A stretch of DNA of 49,599 nucleotides from UBA1368 sp964563125 (GCA_964563125.1 CAZLVY010000009.1:1-49599); one strand, 5' to 3'; shown: positions 34,235-42,968, numbered from the stretch's first letter. Made by a program: numbers and translations. The notes: a model not told the origin generated them from the sequence alone.

Positions 34235-35362
34235 ATGCTTGGTAGGAGACAAAACAATACGGGACCAGTTGTTGGTGTAATTACAGCTGGTAATAATAAA
34301 ATAAATTATGCTACCGGCAAAAAACAATACTTATATAAAGAAATGATAAATTTAGGCCGTAAACAGGGAATATTTATCTATGTTTTTTTACCCCAAAATA
34401 TTGATTGGAAAAGAAGATTAATCAGAGGATATTCACACGATGGGAAAAAGTGGTTAATTGGGAATTACCCATTTCCTGATGTAGTATATAATCGCATTTT
34501 ATATCGCAATGTTGAAGAAATGTCTGTAGTTAAAAACATATTGCGAAAGTTTGAGCAAGATGCTGATGTATATTTATTTAACTCAAGGTTTTTAGATAAA
34601 TGGGAAGTGCATAAAGCAATAATCAGTAATAAAGATACTGCTCATTTAGTTCCGGAAACCGAATTGCTTACCAGGGCAACCCTTTTTCAGATGCTGCACA
34701 AACATTCTGAAGTTCTCCTTAAACCTCGTAATAGCAGTAAAGGTCAAGGCATTATAAAAATAAAGCATGTCGGCAATCTCGGCTATCTATTTTCACGAGC
34801 AGAATGGAATAAAAATAAATGGATCAAAGCATGGTCACTTAATGCTTTGCAAAGACAGTTAGATTATTTACGTGTATTTAATAAAAGCTACCTGATCCAG
34901 GAATGTATTGATTTAGCTCGTTATAATGGACGAATATTTGATCTCCGCTCGCAGTACCAGAAGAATGGTACTGGTAAATGGGTAATGACTGGTGTAGGGG
35001 TAAGGATTGCCGGGAAAAACCGTTTTGTAACCCACATCCCCAACGGCGGAACATTGGCTGATTACAAAAAAGTTATTTCCTCTATTTACAGTAACACCTC
35101 AGAAGATACCTGGAATTTTGATAAACAATTAAATACAATTGGGCTTTTTATACCGCCATTATTAGAAGAAAGACTGCGAATAAACCTTGCTATATTATCA
35201 ATGGATATCGGCATAGATCAATCGGGAAATATGCATATTTTGGAGGTGAACTCAAAACCGGCAAGATTTGATGAATACCATATAAGGCAACGACACCTAA
35301 AAAATTTGGTTGATTATTTTTTATTCCTGACAGAGAAAAAGTATAAGAGGAATGATAATTAG
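34235..35362 (+). CDS. YheC/YheD-family ATP-grasp protein (copy 3, short form)
   Basis: This 375-aa paralogue lacks the N-terminal beta domain of copies 1 and 2 and begins almost at GPVVGVITAGNNK. The ATP-grasp part is complete: DVVYNRILYRN, FNSRFLDKWEVHKA, LLKPRNSSKGQGI, QECIDLARYNGRI, FDLRSQYQKNGTGKW and MDIGIDQSGNMHILEVN. The metal-binding Glu and Asn are kept. AAAAGGAG precedes the ATG. Its stop overlaps the GTG start of the amidoligase gene by one base, so the two proteins are very likely made together and act on one pathway. Confidence 0.87.
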   Translation: MLGRRQNNTGPVVGVITAGNNKINYATGKKQYLYKEMINLGRKQGIFIYVFLPQNIDWKRRLIRGYSHDGKKWLIGNYPFPDVVYNRILYRNVEEMSVVKNILRKFEQDADVYLFNSRFLDKWEVHKAIISNKDTAHLVPETELLTRATLFQMLHKHSEVLLKPRNSSKGQGIIKIKHVGNLGYLFSRAEWNKNKWIKAWSLNALQRQLDYLRVFNKSYLIQECIDLARYNGRIFDLRSQYQKNGTGKWVMTGVGVRIAGKNRFVTHIPNGGTLADYKKVISSIYSNTSEDTWNFDKQLNTIGLFIPPLLEERLRINLAILSMDIGIDQSGNMHILEVNSKPARFDEYHIRQRHLKNLVDYFLFLTEKKYKRNDN

Positions 35363-36963
35363 TGAATTTAAATATAAATTGTTTTCCTAATGAAATGGGT
35401 GAGATGCTTTTAACGCGCTTTAAAAATGAATATGGTGCAACAGAGAAAAGGATTTTTATAAAGGGGAATGAATGTCTCAAAATTGAATTACTTGAAAAGG
35501 GAGGAAAGTTAAGACGAGTATTAAATCACCCCCAGGCAATAGAAAATTGTTTAGACGAAGAAGCCCTTTCCAGCATACTTGCCAGTAACAAAATACCCTA
35601 CGGTAATAAAAATGAAGAGACATTAATAAGAAATTATGAATTATTTGTTTTTGATTTGAAAACAATTTCTATTAAGGTTAAATCTGAGACTAAATCAAAA
35701 CCACAAGTTAAATATATTAAAGAAAACGACAATAACAGGTCAGTTGAAATTGCCCGCAAAGTTATATATTTATTGGGTTTGGATTTTGGTGTAGTGCATT
35801 TAGCTCTGACTGCCAGGAGAAGATTTAAAGTAATGTCGGTTGATCCAACGCCGATAGTCAGAGAAAAAGATTTCAATTTATTTTATAAAAGATTGTTAGC
35901 GTTATATGAGGTGGGTAATGAACTATTATCTGCTGAAGTGAAATTAGGGGCAGATCCGGAATTCATGATATTAAATAGCAAAAGCGGCAGATTGATATCA
36001 GCATCAGAATTTTTTCCCCGCGATGGAACAGTGGGCTGTGACAACATTAGAATACCTAACCGGCAGCAAAGACCAGTTGCAGAAATTAGGCCTTCTCCTG
36101 AAACAAGCCCCTTAAAATTGATGGATAACATAAAAAGAGCTTTAAACAATGCTAATCGCATTGTCTCCTACCGTAATGTTAAATGGGTTGCTGGAAGTCA
36201 ACCTGTAAGTGGTTACTCAATAGGCGGTCATATTCACTTCAGTAATTTAAAACTAAATTATGCTATTTTAAGAGCTTTGGATAATTACCTGGGTATAACG
36301 ATTTTTCTATTGGAAGTTCCTAACACTGCTGCAAAAAGAAGAAGGAAGTATGGCTTCTTGGCAGATTATCGTACGAAAGAATATGGAGGTTTTGAATATA
36401 GGACACCCGGAAGCTGGCTTGTATCTCAAAAGATTGCTACTGCAGTTATCTGCTTAGCTAAAATTGTTTCCAGTCGGTATCTATATCTGGATAAAAATTA
36501 TTTAAATAATGCTGATGCCCAGAAAGCTTTTTACAATGGTGACCAAGATTTTTTCAGACCTGCTTTTTACGAACTTTGGCGAGCTATTGAAAAGACAGAT
36601 ATGTATCAAAAATACGCTGAAGAGCTGCAAGTAATACCTTATATGGTAGAAAATACCTTGAACTGGGATGAAAAAAATGATTTGCGCAAAAATTGGCGCT
36701 TGGTTAATGCTAAAAAAAGCTCAACCAGTCAAAAGAAAACGACAAAAACTAATACACAACCTAAAATAACACAGATAAGATCCAGTCAGAGCAGAAGTGC
36801 TGCTAATCCACCGCGTTCTTCCTCTAATAATAGTAATAAGGGAAGGAGTCATAAAATAACTGCTCCCAAAATAGATAATTCAATTAGTTTTACAAATAGT
36901 GCCCAAAGCGGTCAAATAAATACAGGAAGAATAATTATTTCAAATCAAATCAGAGGGATTTAA
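35362..36963 (+). CDS. COOH-NH2 ligase (amidoligase) with degenerate ATP-grasp-like N-terminus
   Basis: This 533-aa protein carries a putative amidoligase of the glutamine-synthetase-like COOH-NH2 ligase type 2 class. The domain covers about residues 190-430, with GADPEF (about 196), the VAEIRPSPET active-site strand, IGGHIHF (about 288) and GFEYRTPGSW (about 346). Residues 45-180 resemble an ATP-grasp scaffold that has lost its ATP loop: CLDEEALSSILASNKIP early, then LGLDFGVVHLAL ending in VDPTP, where active members have E-x-N. The last 80 residues are a Ser/Thr/Asn/Lys-rich, probably disordered tail. The start is GTG, overlapping the ATP-grasp gene by 1 nt. Known amidoligases make or break amide/isopeptide links on peptides or small molecules; the substrate here is unknown. 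Confidence 0.8.
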   Translation: MNLNINCFPNEMGEMLLTRFKNEYGATEKRIFIKGNECLKIELLEKGGKLRRVLNHPQAIENCLDEEALSSILASNKIPYGNKNEETLIRNYELFVFDLKTISIKVKSETKSKPQVKYIKENDNNRSVEIARKVIYLLGLDFGVVHLALTARRRFKVMSVDPTPIVREKDFNLFYKRLLALYEVGNELLSAEVKLGADPEFMILNSKSGRLISASEFFPRDGTVGCDNIRIPNRQQRPVAEIRPSPETSPLKLMDNIKRALNNANRIVSYRNVKWVAGSQPVSGYSIGGHIHFSNLKLNYAILRALDNYLGITIFLLEVPNTAAKRRRKYGFLADYRTKEYGGFEYRTPGSWLVSQKIATAVICLAKIVSSRYLYLDKNYLNNADAQKAFYNGDQDFFRPAFYELWRAIEKTDMYQKYAEELQVIPYMVENTLNWDEKNDLRKNWRLVNAKKSSTSQKKTTKTNTQPKITQIRSSQSRSAANPPRSSSNNSNKGRSHKITAPKIDNSISFTNSAQSGQINTGRIIISNQIRGI

Positions 36964-36978
36964 TTTGTCAAAAATATG

Positions 36979-37004
36979 ACCCCGGGGCATAAATCCGGGG
37001 TTTT
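36979..37004 (+). terminator. Terminator of the ATP-grasp/amidoligase operon
   Basis: ACCCCGG (36979-36985) pairs with CCGGGGT (36995-37001), followed by TTTT. Confidence 0.75.
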
Positions 37005-37297
37005 CCCTTACCCAACTGCAGTTTATTACCTGCCATTCATTTCTTCTATTATCCTATCGATATGCAAAATTTGCAAAAAAGTATAAAATTTTCATCTAAT
37101 GTTCCGATATATATATAAGGATAAAATATCGACACCATTAGATGGCACTTTTGCAGCTTGTATTTTAAGTCTTAAAATATATATTTATTTAGGCTAAAAT
37201 TTGGTCATTTATTTATTATCCGATGTATGTTAATATACTTAATGAGTTATTTGGTAATATAAGTAATTCTGATAGGGAAGGGAAGGAAGAAGAAGCA
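37005..37297. other. AT-rich intergenic region before LysR-type gene
   Basis: About 290 nt lie between the amidoligase terminator and the chosen LysR-type start. The region is very AT-rich with tandem TATA-like tracts near 37110-37120 and 37178-37190. No clear promoter pair or gene was recognised. An in-frame ATG at 37223 could extend the LysR-type protein. Confidence 0.4.
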
Positions 37298-37555
37298 TTG
37301 AACATTGAAAAATTCGAAGTATTTAAAGCAATAATTAAAAATGAAAGTTTTACAAAAGCAGCCAAATCTTTAAACTTAACTCAACCAGCTATTAGCGCCC
37401 AAATAAAGCAACTGGAAAATAAATATAATGTAGTTTTATTTGAAAGAAATAATAATGGCGTAAAGTTAACCGATGCCGGTCAGGTGTTTTACGATTATGG
37501 ACAAAAGATACTTGCTCTTTATAATGAAATGGAAATTAATATACGCAAAATTTAA
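37298..37555 (+). CDS. Stand-alone LysR-type DNA-binding domain protein
   Basis: This short protein holds only the winged helix-turn-helix of a LysR-type regulator. From TTG 37298 (behind GGAAGG) it is 85 aa: IEKFEVFKAIIKNESFTKAA, LNLTQPAISAQIKQLE, LFERNNNGVKLTDAG, and the start of the linker helix. The 200-residue effector-binding domain is absent. The sequence after the stop does not continue it in any frame I could read, and a terminator follows 12 nt later. It may be a remnant or a genuine mini-regulator. ATG 37223 would give 110 aa. It lies 730 nt before the first 4-hydroxybutyryl-CoA dehydratase, on the same strand. Confidence 0.75.
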   Translation: MNIEKFEVFKAIIKNESFTKAAKSLNLTQPAISAQIKQLENKYNVVLFERNNNGVKLTDAGQVFYDYGQKILALYNEMEINIRKI

Positions 37556-37567
37556 TAGTAAATAAAT

Positions 37568-37626
37568 TTAGCCGCACAAGAAACATAACGCTTATGCTTA
37601 GTTAAATCACTGTGCGGCTAATTTTT
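37568..37626 (+). terminator. Terminator after LysR-type mini gene
   Basis: TTAGCCGCACA (37568-37578) pairs perfectly with TGTGCGGCTAA (37611-37621), followed by five T. A small nested hairpin CATAA/TTATG (37584-37596) sits in the loop. Confidence 0.85.
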
Positions 37627-38284
37627 GCATTTCTTACATCTTCTCATAATGAACATTATGTAAACTGTTAGCTTTTTATACTGCTCTCTAGTTATCTTTC
37701 TTTAAGATCTTACAAAAGTTCTTATGGTGAGCTTATCTCCTGCTGTGAGTCAAATTTTTTAATTAAAATGCTGACAGCTAATATTTTGCGTTTTAAGCGA
37801 TTTAAATTCATTCCGGTATGTTTTATGTGTAAGTATTAATAAATTTTATATATTTTAAGCTGCTCGCGAAGTAATTTGCTGTTAATAATATTAGCTTTAA
37901 TTCATTTTTTTGCATGATATAAATTGTACATATTTAATAGCATGTAATGTGATGCTATAAAGTAATTCCTGCTTGAGATGATCTGCAGTAATTTTAATCC
38001 ATTTTGAACATCTCTTTTCATACAATAACTATACTAGTTAACATAATACAATTATCGTAATCTATATTTATTTTTATACTAATTTATCAATAAAAAATAG
38101 AATGTTTTTCGCACACTTTTTATCCATTAAATAAAAGCCTGTATCATATCCAAACATTTCAACATAAATTAAAATCCATAACTTCGCCCTCTTCTGGTCT
38201 TGTTAAAATGCATATATTACGCGCTCCAAGGTAAATATAATACAAGTAAAATGTGCAAACAATTCCGGAAGGGACATGGTAAAA
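37627..38284. other. Long AT-rich region upstream of dehydratase copy 1
   Basis: About 650 nt without a credible gene. A TATAAT at 38236-38241 lies 44 nt before the dehydratase start, without a clear -35. TGG at 38195 and TGC at 38209 resemble a sigma-54 promoter, but the GG-GC spacing is 12 rather than 10. The half-sequence AAGCGAT near 37794 resembles one arm of the palindrome upstream of dehydratase copy 2. Such a long leader may host regulatory sites. Confidence 0.4.
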
Positions 38285-39757
38285 ATGACATTAATGACAA
38301 AGCAGCAGTATGTGGAAAGCTTAAAACAAACCGGTGTTAAAGCCTATCTGTTCGGGGATTTAATCGATAATCCCCACGAGCACCCTATGATTCGTCCCTC
38401 GGTAAATTGTCTGGGAATGACCTATGAGTTAGCCGAGATTCCTGAATTCCAAGGCCATATGATCGCAACCTCCCATTTAACTGGTAATAAGATCAATCGC
38501 TTTACTCATATTTTTCAAGGAACAGATGATTTAATCGCTAAAGTTAAAATGCAAAGGATTTTGGGACAAAAAACTGCCTCATGCTTTCAGCGCTGTGTAG
38601 GAATGGATGCGATCAATGCTGTCTACAGTACAACTTTTGATGTGGATAATGATTGCGGCACCCATTACCATGAAAATATCAAAAAATTTGTGGAAATGAT
38701 TCAAGAAAAAGATCTGGTGGTTGTAGGAGCAATGACAGATCCAAAAGGAAATAGAAAGTTGTCTCCCAGCAAGCAGGCTGATCCTGATCTATACCTACAT
38801 GTTGTAGAAAGGCGTCCGGACGGTGTTATTGTAAAAGGAGCCAAGGCACATCAGACAGGAGCGGTTAACTCCCATGAAATTTTAGTAATGCCTACTATCT
38901 CAATGAAACCTGAAGATAAAGATTATGCCATATCTTTTGCTGTCCCGGTGGGGGCAAAAGGAATCTTTATGATTTATGGACGTCAATCCAGCGACACCAG
39001 AAAAATGGAAGAAAGTGCAGATCTCGATATTGGCAATTATACTTTTTCCGGACAAGAGGCTTTAATCATCTTTGATAATGTATTTGTCCCAAATGAACGA
39101 ATTTTCTTAAATGGTGAAACTGAGTATTCAGAAAATATGGTTGAACGATTTGCTGCCTATCATCGTCAAAGTTATGGCGGATGCAAAGTCGGGGTAGCAG
39201 ATGTACTCATCGGAGCCGCTGCTTTATCTGCTGAATTCAATGGTGTTGAAAAAGCGAATCATATAAAAGATAAACTCATCGAAATGGTTCATTTAAACGA
39301 GACATTGTATAGTGGTTCCATTGCCTGCTCAGCTCTGGGCTATCGTATGCCCGCCGGCAACTACAATGTTGATTTAATGTTAGCCAATGTAACCAAACAA
39401 AATGTTACCCGTTTTCCTTATGAAATAACCCGATTAGCTGAAGATATAGGCGGCGGCTTATTAGCAACTATGCCTTCTGAAAAGGACCTTAAAGACTCTA
39501 AAATTGGCCCTTACTGTGAAAAATACTTAAAAGGTGTTGCAGATATACCTACCGAATACCGACTGCGAGCGCTGCGGCTAATTGAAAATATAGCCTTAGG
39601 ACCAGGTGCTTCTGTTTATCGGGTTGAATCCCTGCATGGTGCCGGTTCACCTCAGGCGCAAAGAATCATGATTTCAAGATTGGCAAATTTTGACGTAAAA
39701 AAGAAATTTGCCCGATTGATTGCCGGCATTGATAAGCCAAAAACAGAGACCGACTAA
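38285..39757 (+). CDS. abfD: 4-hydroxybutyryl-CoA dehydratase / vinylacetyl-CoA isomerase (copy 1)
   Basis: This flavin and 4Fe-4S enzyme converts 4-hydroxybutyryl-CoA to crotonyl-CoA by radical chemistry. From ATG 38285 the product is 490 aa, like the Clostridium aminobutyricum enzyme; ATG 38276 is also in frame but only 2 nt from GGAAGGG. All four cluster ligands are present: Cys100 and Cys104 (ASCFQRC), His293 and Cys300 (AYHRQSYGGC). ESLHGAGSPQAQR holds the conserved Glu. Two positions differ from copy 2: RQSSDTRK where copy 2 has RQSCDTRK, and VFVPNERIF where it has VFVPWDRVF. It stands alone on the plus strand, about 9 kb from copy 2. Confidence 0.93.
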   Translation: MTLMTKQQYVESLKQTGVKAYLFGDLIDNPHEHPMIRPSVNCLGMTYELAEIPEFQGHMIATSHLTGNKINRFTHIFQGTDDLIAKVKMQRILGQKTASCFQRCVGMDAINAVYSTTFDVDNDCGTHYHENIKKFVEMIQEKDLVVVGAMTDPKGNRKLSPSKQADPDLYLHVVERRPDGVIVKGAKAHQTGAVNSHEILVMPTISMKPEDKDYAISFAVPVGAKGIFMIYGRQSSDTRKMEESADLDIGNYTFSGQEALIIFDNVFVPNERIFLNGETEYSENMVERFAAYHRQSYGGCKVGVADVLIGAAALSAEFNGVEKANHIKDKLIEMVHLNETLYSGSIACSALGYRMPAGNYNVDLMLANVTKQNVTRFPYEITRLAEDIGGGLLATMPSEKDLKDSKIGPYCEKYLKGVADIPTEYRLRALRLIENIALGPGASVYRVESLHGAGSPQAQRIMISRLANFDVKKKFARLIAGIDKPKTETD

Positions 39758-39788
39758 AACTAGTTCAATATGGGAAGGAAGCAATAAT

Positions 39789-39944
39789 ATGGATAAAAAC
39801 AAAAATAGAATAAAAGATAGAGAAAAAAGCAATCCGGAACTTAGAAAAATGGAGCCAAGGGATAATGCGCACGCAGGGATGATTAACGGCAAAGTCATTG
39901 GGGTCCATGAGAGCAAGCACGAAAAAAGAAGACGAAAGGTTTAA
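39789..39944 (+). CDS. Small highly charged protein downstream of abfD copy 1
   Basis: This 51-aa protein is very rich in Lys, Arg, Glu and Asn (MDKNKNRIKDREKSNPELRK; C-terminus KHEKRRRKV). GGAAGGAAG lies just before the ATG, 31 nt after the dehydratase stop. It contains no hydrophobic core and is probably disordered. It could be a small spore or nucleic-acid-binding protein. The function is unknown and the gene is convergent with the YigZ-family gene. Confidence 0.45.
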   Translation: MDKNKNRIKDREKSNPELRKMEPRDNAHAGMINGKVIGVHESKHEKRRRKV

Positions 39945-39952
39945 ATGTACAT

Positions 39953-40585
39953 TTATCGTTCAGGTAGTGGAATGAATTCTTTTTCACACAATTCAGTTGT
40001 TGCAGTACCTAAGCTCAGGTTGTCAGCCTTGGCTAAGAAATCATCTGCCATATCGACAGCTATCCAAAGCTCAACCTTAATCCGGTCAGTAAATTGAATA
40101 TCTGTTACCTGGTTCATAATATTGGAGAACTGTTTTTCAAAATTCCCATAATAAGCATAGTCCAAGGTGATTCCAATTTTCTGACAGTATTCCATGTTTA
40201 CGATTTTAGATGCATCCAGTGCGGTTTGAACAGACTGGGTATATGCCTTTACTAAACCCCCGGTTCCAAGTAAGGTTCCGCCAAAATAACGAATTACAAT
40301 GGCCATGACATTTTCTAAGCTCTTCATCTTAAGCACGTTTAGCATCGGCCATCCTGCTGTCTTGCTTGGTTCTCCGTCATCACTGCACCGTTCCAGTAAA
40401 GCAGCATCCTGCTTTATAATATAGGCATAACAATAATGATTGGCACCGGGATATTTTTGCCTGGCATCGCGAAGTGCTTTTTCTACACTCTGCAGTTGGT
40501 TTTGTGGAATTAATAAAGAGATAAATCTGGACTTTTTTATATTTATCTCAGTGGTCACGACTTCCTTAATGGTCTTATAAAACAT
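39953..40585 (-). CDS. YigZ/IMPACT family protein (UPF0029)
   Basis: This 210-aa cytoplasmic protein has the UPF0029 N-terminal domain: KKSRFISLLIPQNQ, GANHYCYAYII, CSDDGEPSKTAGWPML, then the signature VIRYFGGTLLGTGGLVKAYT. The C-terminal 70 residues are a DUF1949-like ferredoxin-fold domain. Members occur in all domains of life and are linked to translation or stress control; the bacterial role is unclear. It is 61 nt downstream of topB on the same strand. Confidence 0.9.
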   Translation of the reverse strand: MFYKTIKEVVTTEINIKKSRFISLLIPQNQLQSVEKALRDARQKYPGANHYCYAYIIKQDAALLERCSDDGEPSKTAGWPMLNVLKMKSLENVMAIVIRYFGGTLLGTGGLVKAYTQSVQTALDASKIVNMEYCQKIGITLDYAYYGNFEKQFSNIMNQVTDIQFTDRIKVELWIAVDMADDFLAKADNLSLGTATTELCEKEFIPLPER

Positions 40586-40646
40586 CGGTATTTACCTTTC
40601 AGCATTTCATTGTCAGAGATAACACTTCTGGTCAAATTCTATTTGT

Positions 40647-42587
40647 CTACTGAACTCGAAATGCGGCACCTCTATTTTTCTTCACCTTTTCAATAGTTCG
40701 TGTAATGTAGCTGTTCAATTTCGCTTCAAAAACTTCTTCAGTAATCTCCTTATTCTGAATCATGAACAAACCCTTTTCCCAACTGGCAGTTAAAATAGGA
40801 TTCAAAAGCTCTTTGGCTGACAACCGTACCAGTTCTACAATCGCCTCCCCTTTCGGTTCTGGTGAAACAATCTGGGTTTTGGAGTTAATTTTAATATAGC
40901 CAATATCCTTAAGCTTCTTGATAATTCCCGAACGCGTGGCTGAAGTACCTATGCCGCATGTCTTTATCTGCTCACGCAGTTCTTCGTTTTCGATATACTT
41001 CCCCGCTTTTTCCATTGTCAAGACTAATGCAGCATCAGAAAACCTGGAAGGCGGCTTGGTTTCTTTCTGCTCCAAATTCAGGGCCGTCGCGGTGCACTTT
41101 TCTTTTTTAATCAGCATATGAATAGGTGAGGTAGAGACCTCCTCTTCGTTTTTGGCCGGGGTGATTTCATAGACCTCTTTCCAGCCCGGATCTTTTAAGG
41201 TTTTGGAATTGGTAATAAAGAGTTCCCCGGTGATCTCGGTTTCTACCTTAACGGTATTATATTCCGCGGCCGGGTAGAAAATAGCCAAAAATCTTTTCAC
41301 AATAATGCTGTACACATTCCGGCTATCTGTATCTAATCTAGATAAATCAGTCGCCACATAGGTGGGAATGATAGCATAGTGGTCAGTGACCTTGCTGTCA
41401 TCAACATATCTTTTACTGTTTTTATCAATAGACAGTTTGCCAAAATCCTTTATTCTAATGACAGCGTCCTTAAACACTATATTCTTATACAACCCATTAA
41501 GGATTTTTGGTATTTCCTGAATTATATCGGTGGATAATACCCGACTGTCGGTTCTGGGATAAGATATCAGTTTTTTCTCATAGAGATGCTGAGCGATCTC
41601 TAATGTTTTATCTACCGGAAGTTTATATTTTTTATTGACTTCTGATTGCAGTTCCGCCAGATTAAAAAGTAGGGGTGGTTGTTCCTTTTTCACTTTAACC
41701 TCTACTTTTTTTACGGTGGCTTCATGTCCCTGCAATTTTTCAATGATCTCCAGGGCATCCTCCTGACTAAGATGTTTTTCTTCGTCTCCCAGTTCATCGG
41801 CTGGTTCTGTTCCTTTTTTCTTCCTGGGCTGCCATTTCCCTTTATAGGCAATACTGGTCTCTTGAGACAAAAAGCTGGCTATAATACCATAATGAACCTG
41901 GGGTACAAAGTTTCTAATTTCCAATTCTCTATCTACCACCAAACCCAGAACACAGGTCATCACTCGCCCAATGGCAATTACCGACCGTTTCTCTTCTTTG
42001 AAACGGGATGATAAATCCTTGCCATACTGGCAGGTGTAAATTCTGCTGAAATTCATGCCAAAGAGCCAATCCTCTTTAGCTCTGCAATAGGCCGCCCGGG
42101 ATAAGGAATCATACTCACTAATGTCCTTTGCTTCATCAATTCCTCTTTTCACAGCATCTTCAGTCTGGGAGGATATCCATACCCTTTTGGCAGGTTTACT
42201 AGTTCCACTTTCTTGATAGACCAGACGGAATATATACTCACCTTCGCGCCCGCTGTCAGTACAAGAGTAAATTATATCTACATCATGACGGTGCATAAGT
42301 TGCCTTATAACCTCAAACTGTTTTTTTGTTCCTGCATTATCAATGACCTTATATTTATATTCCCGGGGGATGATAGGCAGATGCTCTACGCGCCATGACT
42401 TATAAGCAGAATCGTATGCATCCGGGTAAGCCATAGTAACCAGATGACCATAGCACCAACTTATAATTGCCTGGTCGTTTTCTGCATAACCCCTCCCCTT
42501 ATCAGATTTGGATATTTCTAAACCTAACACACTGGCAAAGCTGCCCGCCACTGATGGTTTTTCTGTTATGTATAAATGTTTCGTCAA
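40647..42587 (-). CDS. topB: DNA topoisomerase III
   Basis: This 646-aa type IA topoisomerase relaxes or decatenates DNA through a 5'-phosphotyrosine link. The N-terminal Toprim domain is visible as LYITEKPSVAGSFASVLG and CTDSGREGEYIFRLVY, with acidic metal ligands. The catalytic Tyr lies in LISYPRTDSRVLS near residue 337. Later motifs include HYAIIPT and a GTSATR segment. The protein stops after the core, with no C-terminal zinc-ribbon domains, which is usual for TopB of about 650 aa. It lies between the two dehydratase copies and is unrelated to them by function. Confidence 0.94.
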   Translation of the reverse strand: MTKHLYITEKPSVAGSFASVLGLEISKSDKGRGYAENDQAIISWCYGHLVTMAYPDAYDSAYKSWRVEHLPIIPREYKYKVIDNAGTKKQFEVIRQLMHRHDVDIIYSCTDSGREGEYIFRLVYQESGTSKPAKRVWISSQTEDAVKRGIDEAKDISEYDSLSRAAYCRAKEDWLFGMNFSRIYTCQYGKDLSSRFKEEKRSVIAIGRVMTCVLGLVVDRELEIRNFVPQVHYGIIASFLSQETSIAYKGKWQPRKKKGTEPADELGDEEKHLSQEDALEIIEKLQGHEATVKKVEVKVKKEQPPLLFNLAELQSEVNKKYKLPVDKTLEIAQHLYEKKLISYPRTDSRVLSTDIIQEIPKILNGLYKNIVFKDAVIRIKDFGKLSIDKNSKRYVDDSKVTDHYAIIPTYVATDLSRLDTDSRNVYSIIVKRFLAIFYPAAEYNTVKVETEITGELFITNSKTLKDPGWKEVYEITPAKNEEEVSTSPIHMLIKKEKCTATALNLEQKETKPPSRFSDAALVLTMEKAGKYIENEELREQIKTCGIGTSATRSGIIKKLKDIGYIKINSKTQIVSPEPKGEAIVELVRLSAKELLNPILTASWEKGLFMIQNKEITEEVFEAKLNSYITRTIEKVKKNRGAAFRVQ

Positions 42588-42698
42588 AATATTTCTACCT
42601 CATGCCTAAAAATTGGCTTTCATAATTTTATTTACTCAAATTTTACCTTTGATATTCTACCATGATTATATTATAAGGCAATGCCGTGTCATCATACA

Positions 42699-42730
42699 AA
42701 AAAGCATCTACTTCCCAGCAGATGCTTTTT
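42699..42730 (-). terminator. Terminator of the 60-aa gene
   Basis: AAAAAGCATCT (42699-42709) pairs with AGATGCTTTTT (42720-42730). On the minus strand it gives a hairpin running into T residues, 20 nt past the stop of the small gene. It is also plausible on the plus strand. Confidence 0.85.
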
Positions 42731-42749
42731 AACTATCCTCCTAGTTAAA

Positions 42750-42932
42750 TTATAATGTTGTTGTTGAAGTATATTCAACCTTAATTACATTATCTCTTTG
42801 TTTACTCAATTTGGCTTTATTTCCTTTTCCGTCTTCTAATGAAAGCTTTTCAAGTTCGTTTTCTTGGAAAAAATTTACGATAGTTGTTTCTACAAAACCT
42901 GCCCAGTTCATTTTCTTGTTATCCTCTTCCAT
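42750..42932 (-). CDS. Small unknown protein with complete expression signals
   Basis: This 60-aa protein is acidic at the start (MEEDNKKMNWAGFVETTIVN) and basic in the middle (GKGNKAKLSKQRDNVIKVEY), with a Thr-rich tail. It resembles no family I know. It is supported by AAAGGAG before the ATG, a good promoter (TTGCTT, 17 nt, TAGAAT) and a clean terminator. It therefore is very likely a real, separately expressed gene. The amphipathic beta-like C-terminal half suggests a small folded protein. Confidence 0.7.
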   Translation of the reverse strand: MEEDNKKMNWAGFVETTIVNFFQENELEKLSLEDGKGNKAKLSKQRDNVIKVEYTSTTTL

Positions 42933-42968
42933 AGTGTTCTATCTCCTTTGCTAATAATTGCCTTTGTT

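Noticed and set aside
37556..37640. Frameshifted remainder of a LysR effector domain after the mini gene
   Set aside because: The sequence after the stop goes directly into a terminator and contains no recognisable effector-domain sequence in the other frames.
38195..38211. Sigma-54-like site upstream of dehydratase copy 1
   Set aside because: GG to GC spacing is 12 nt, not 10, so it is unlikely to be functional.
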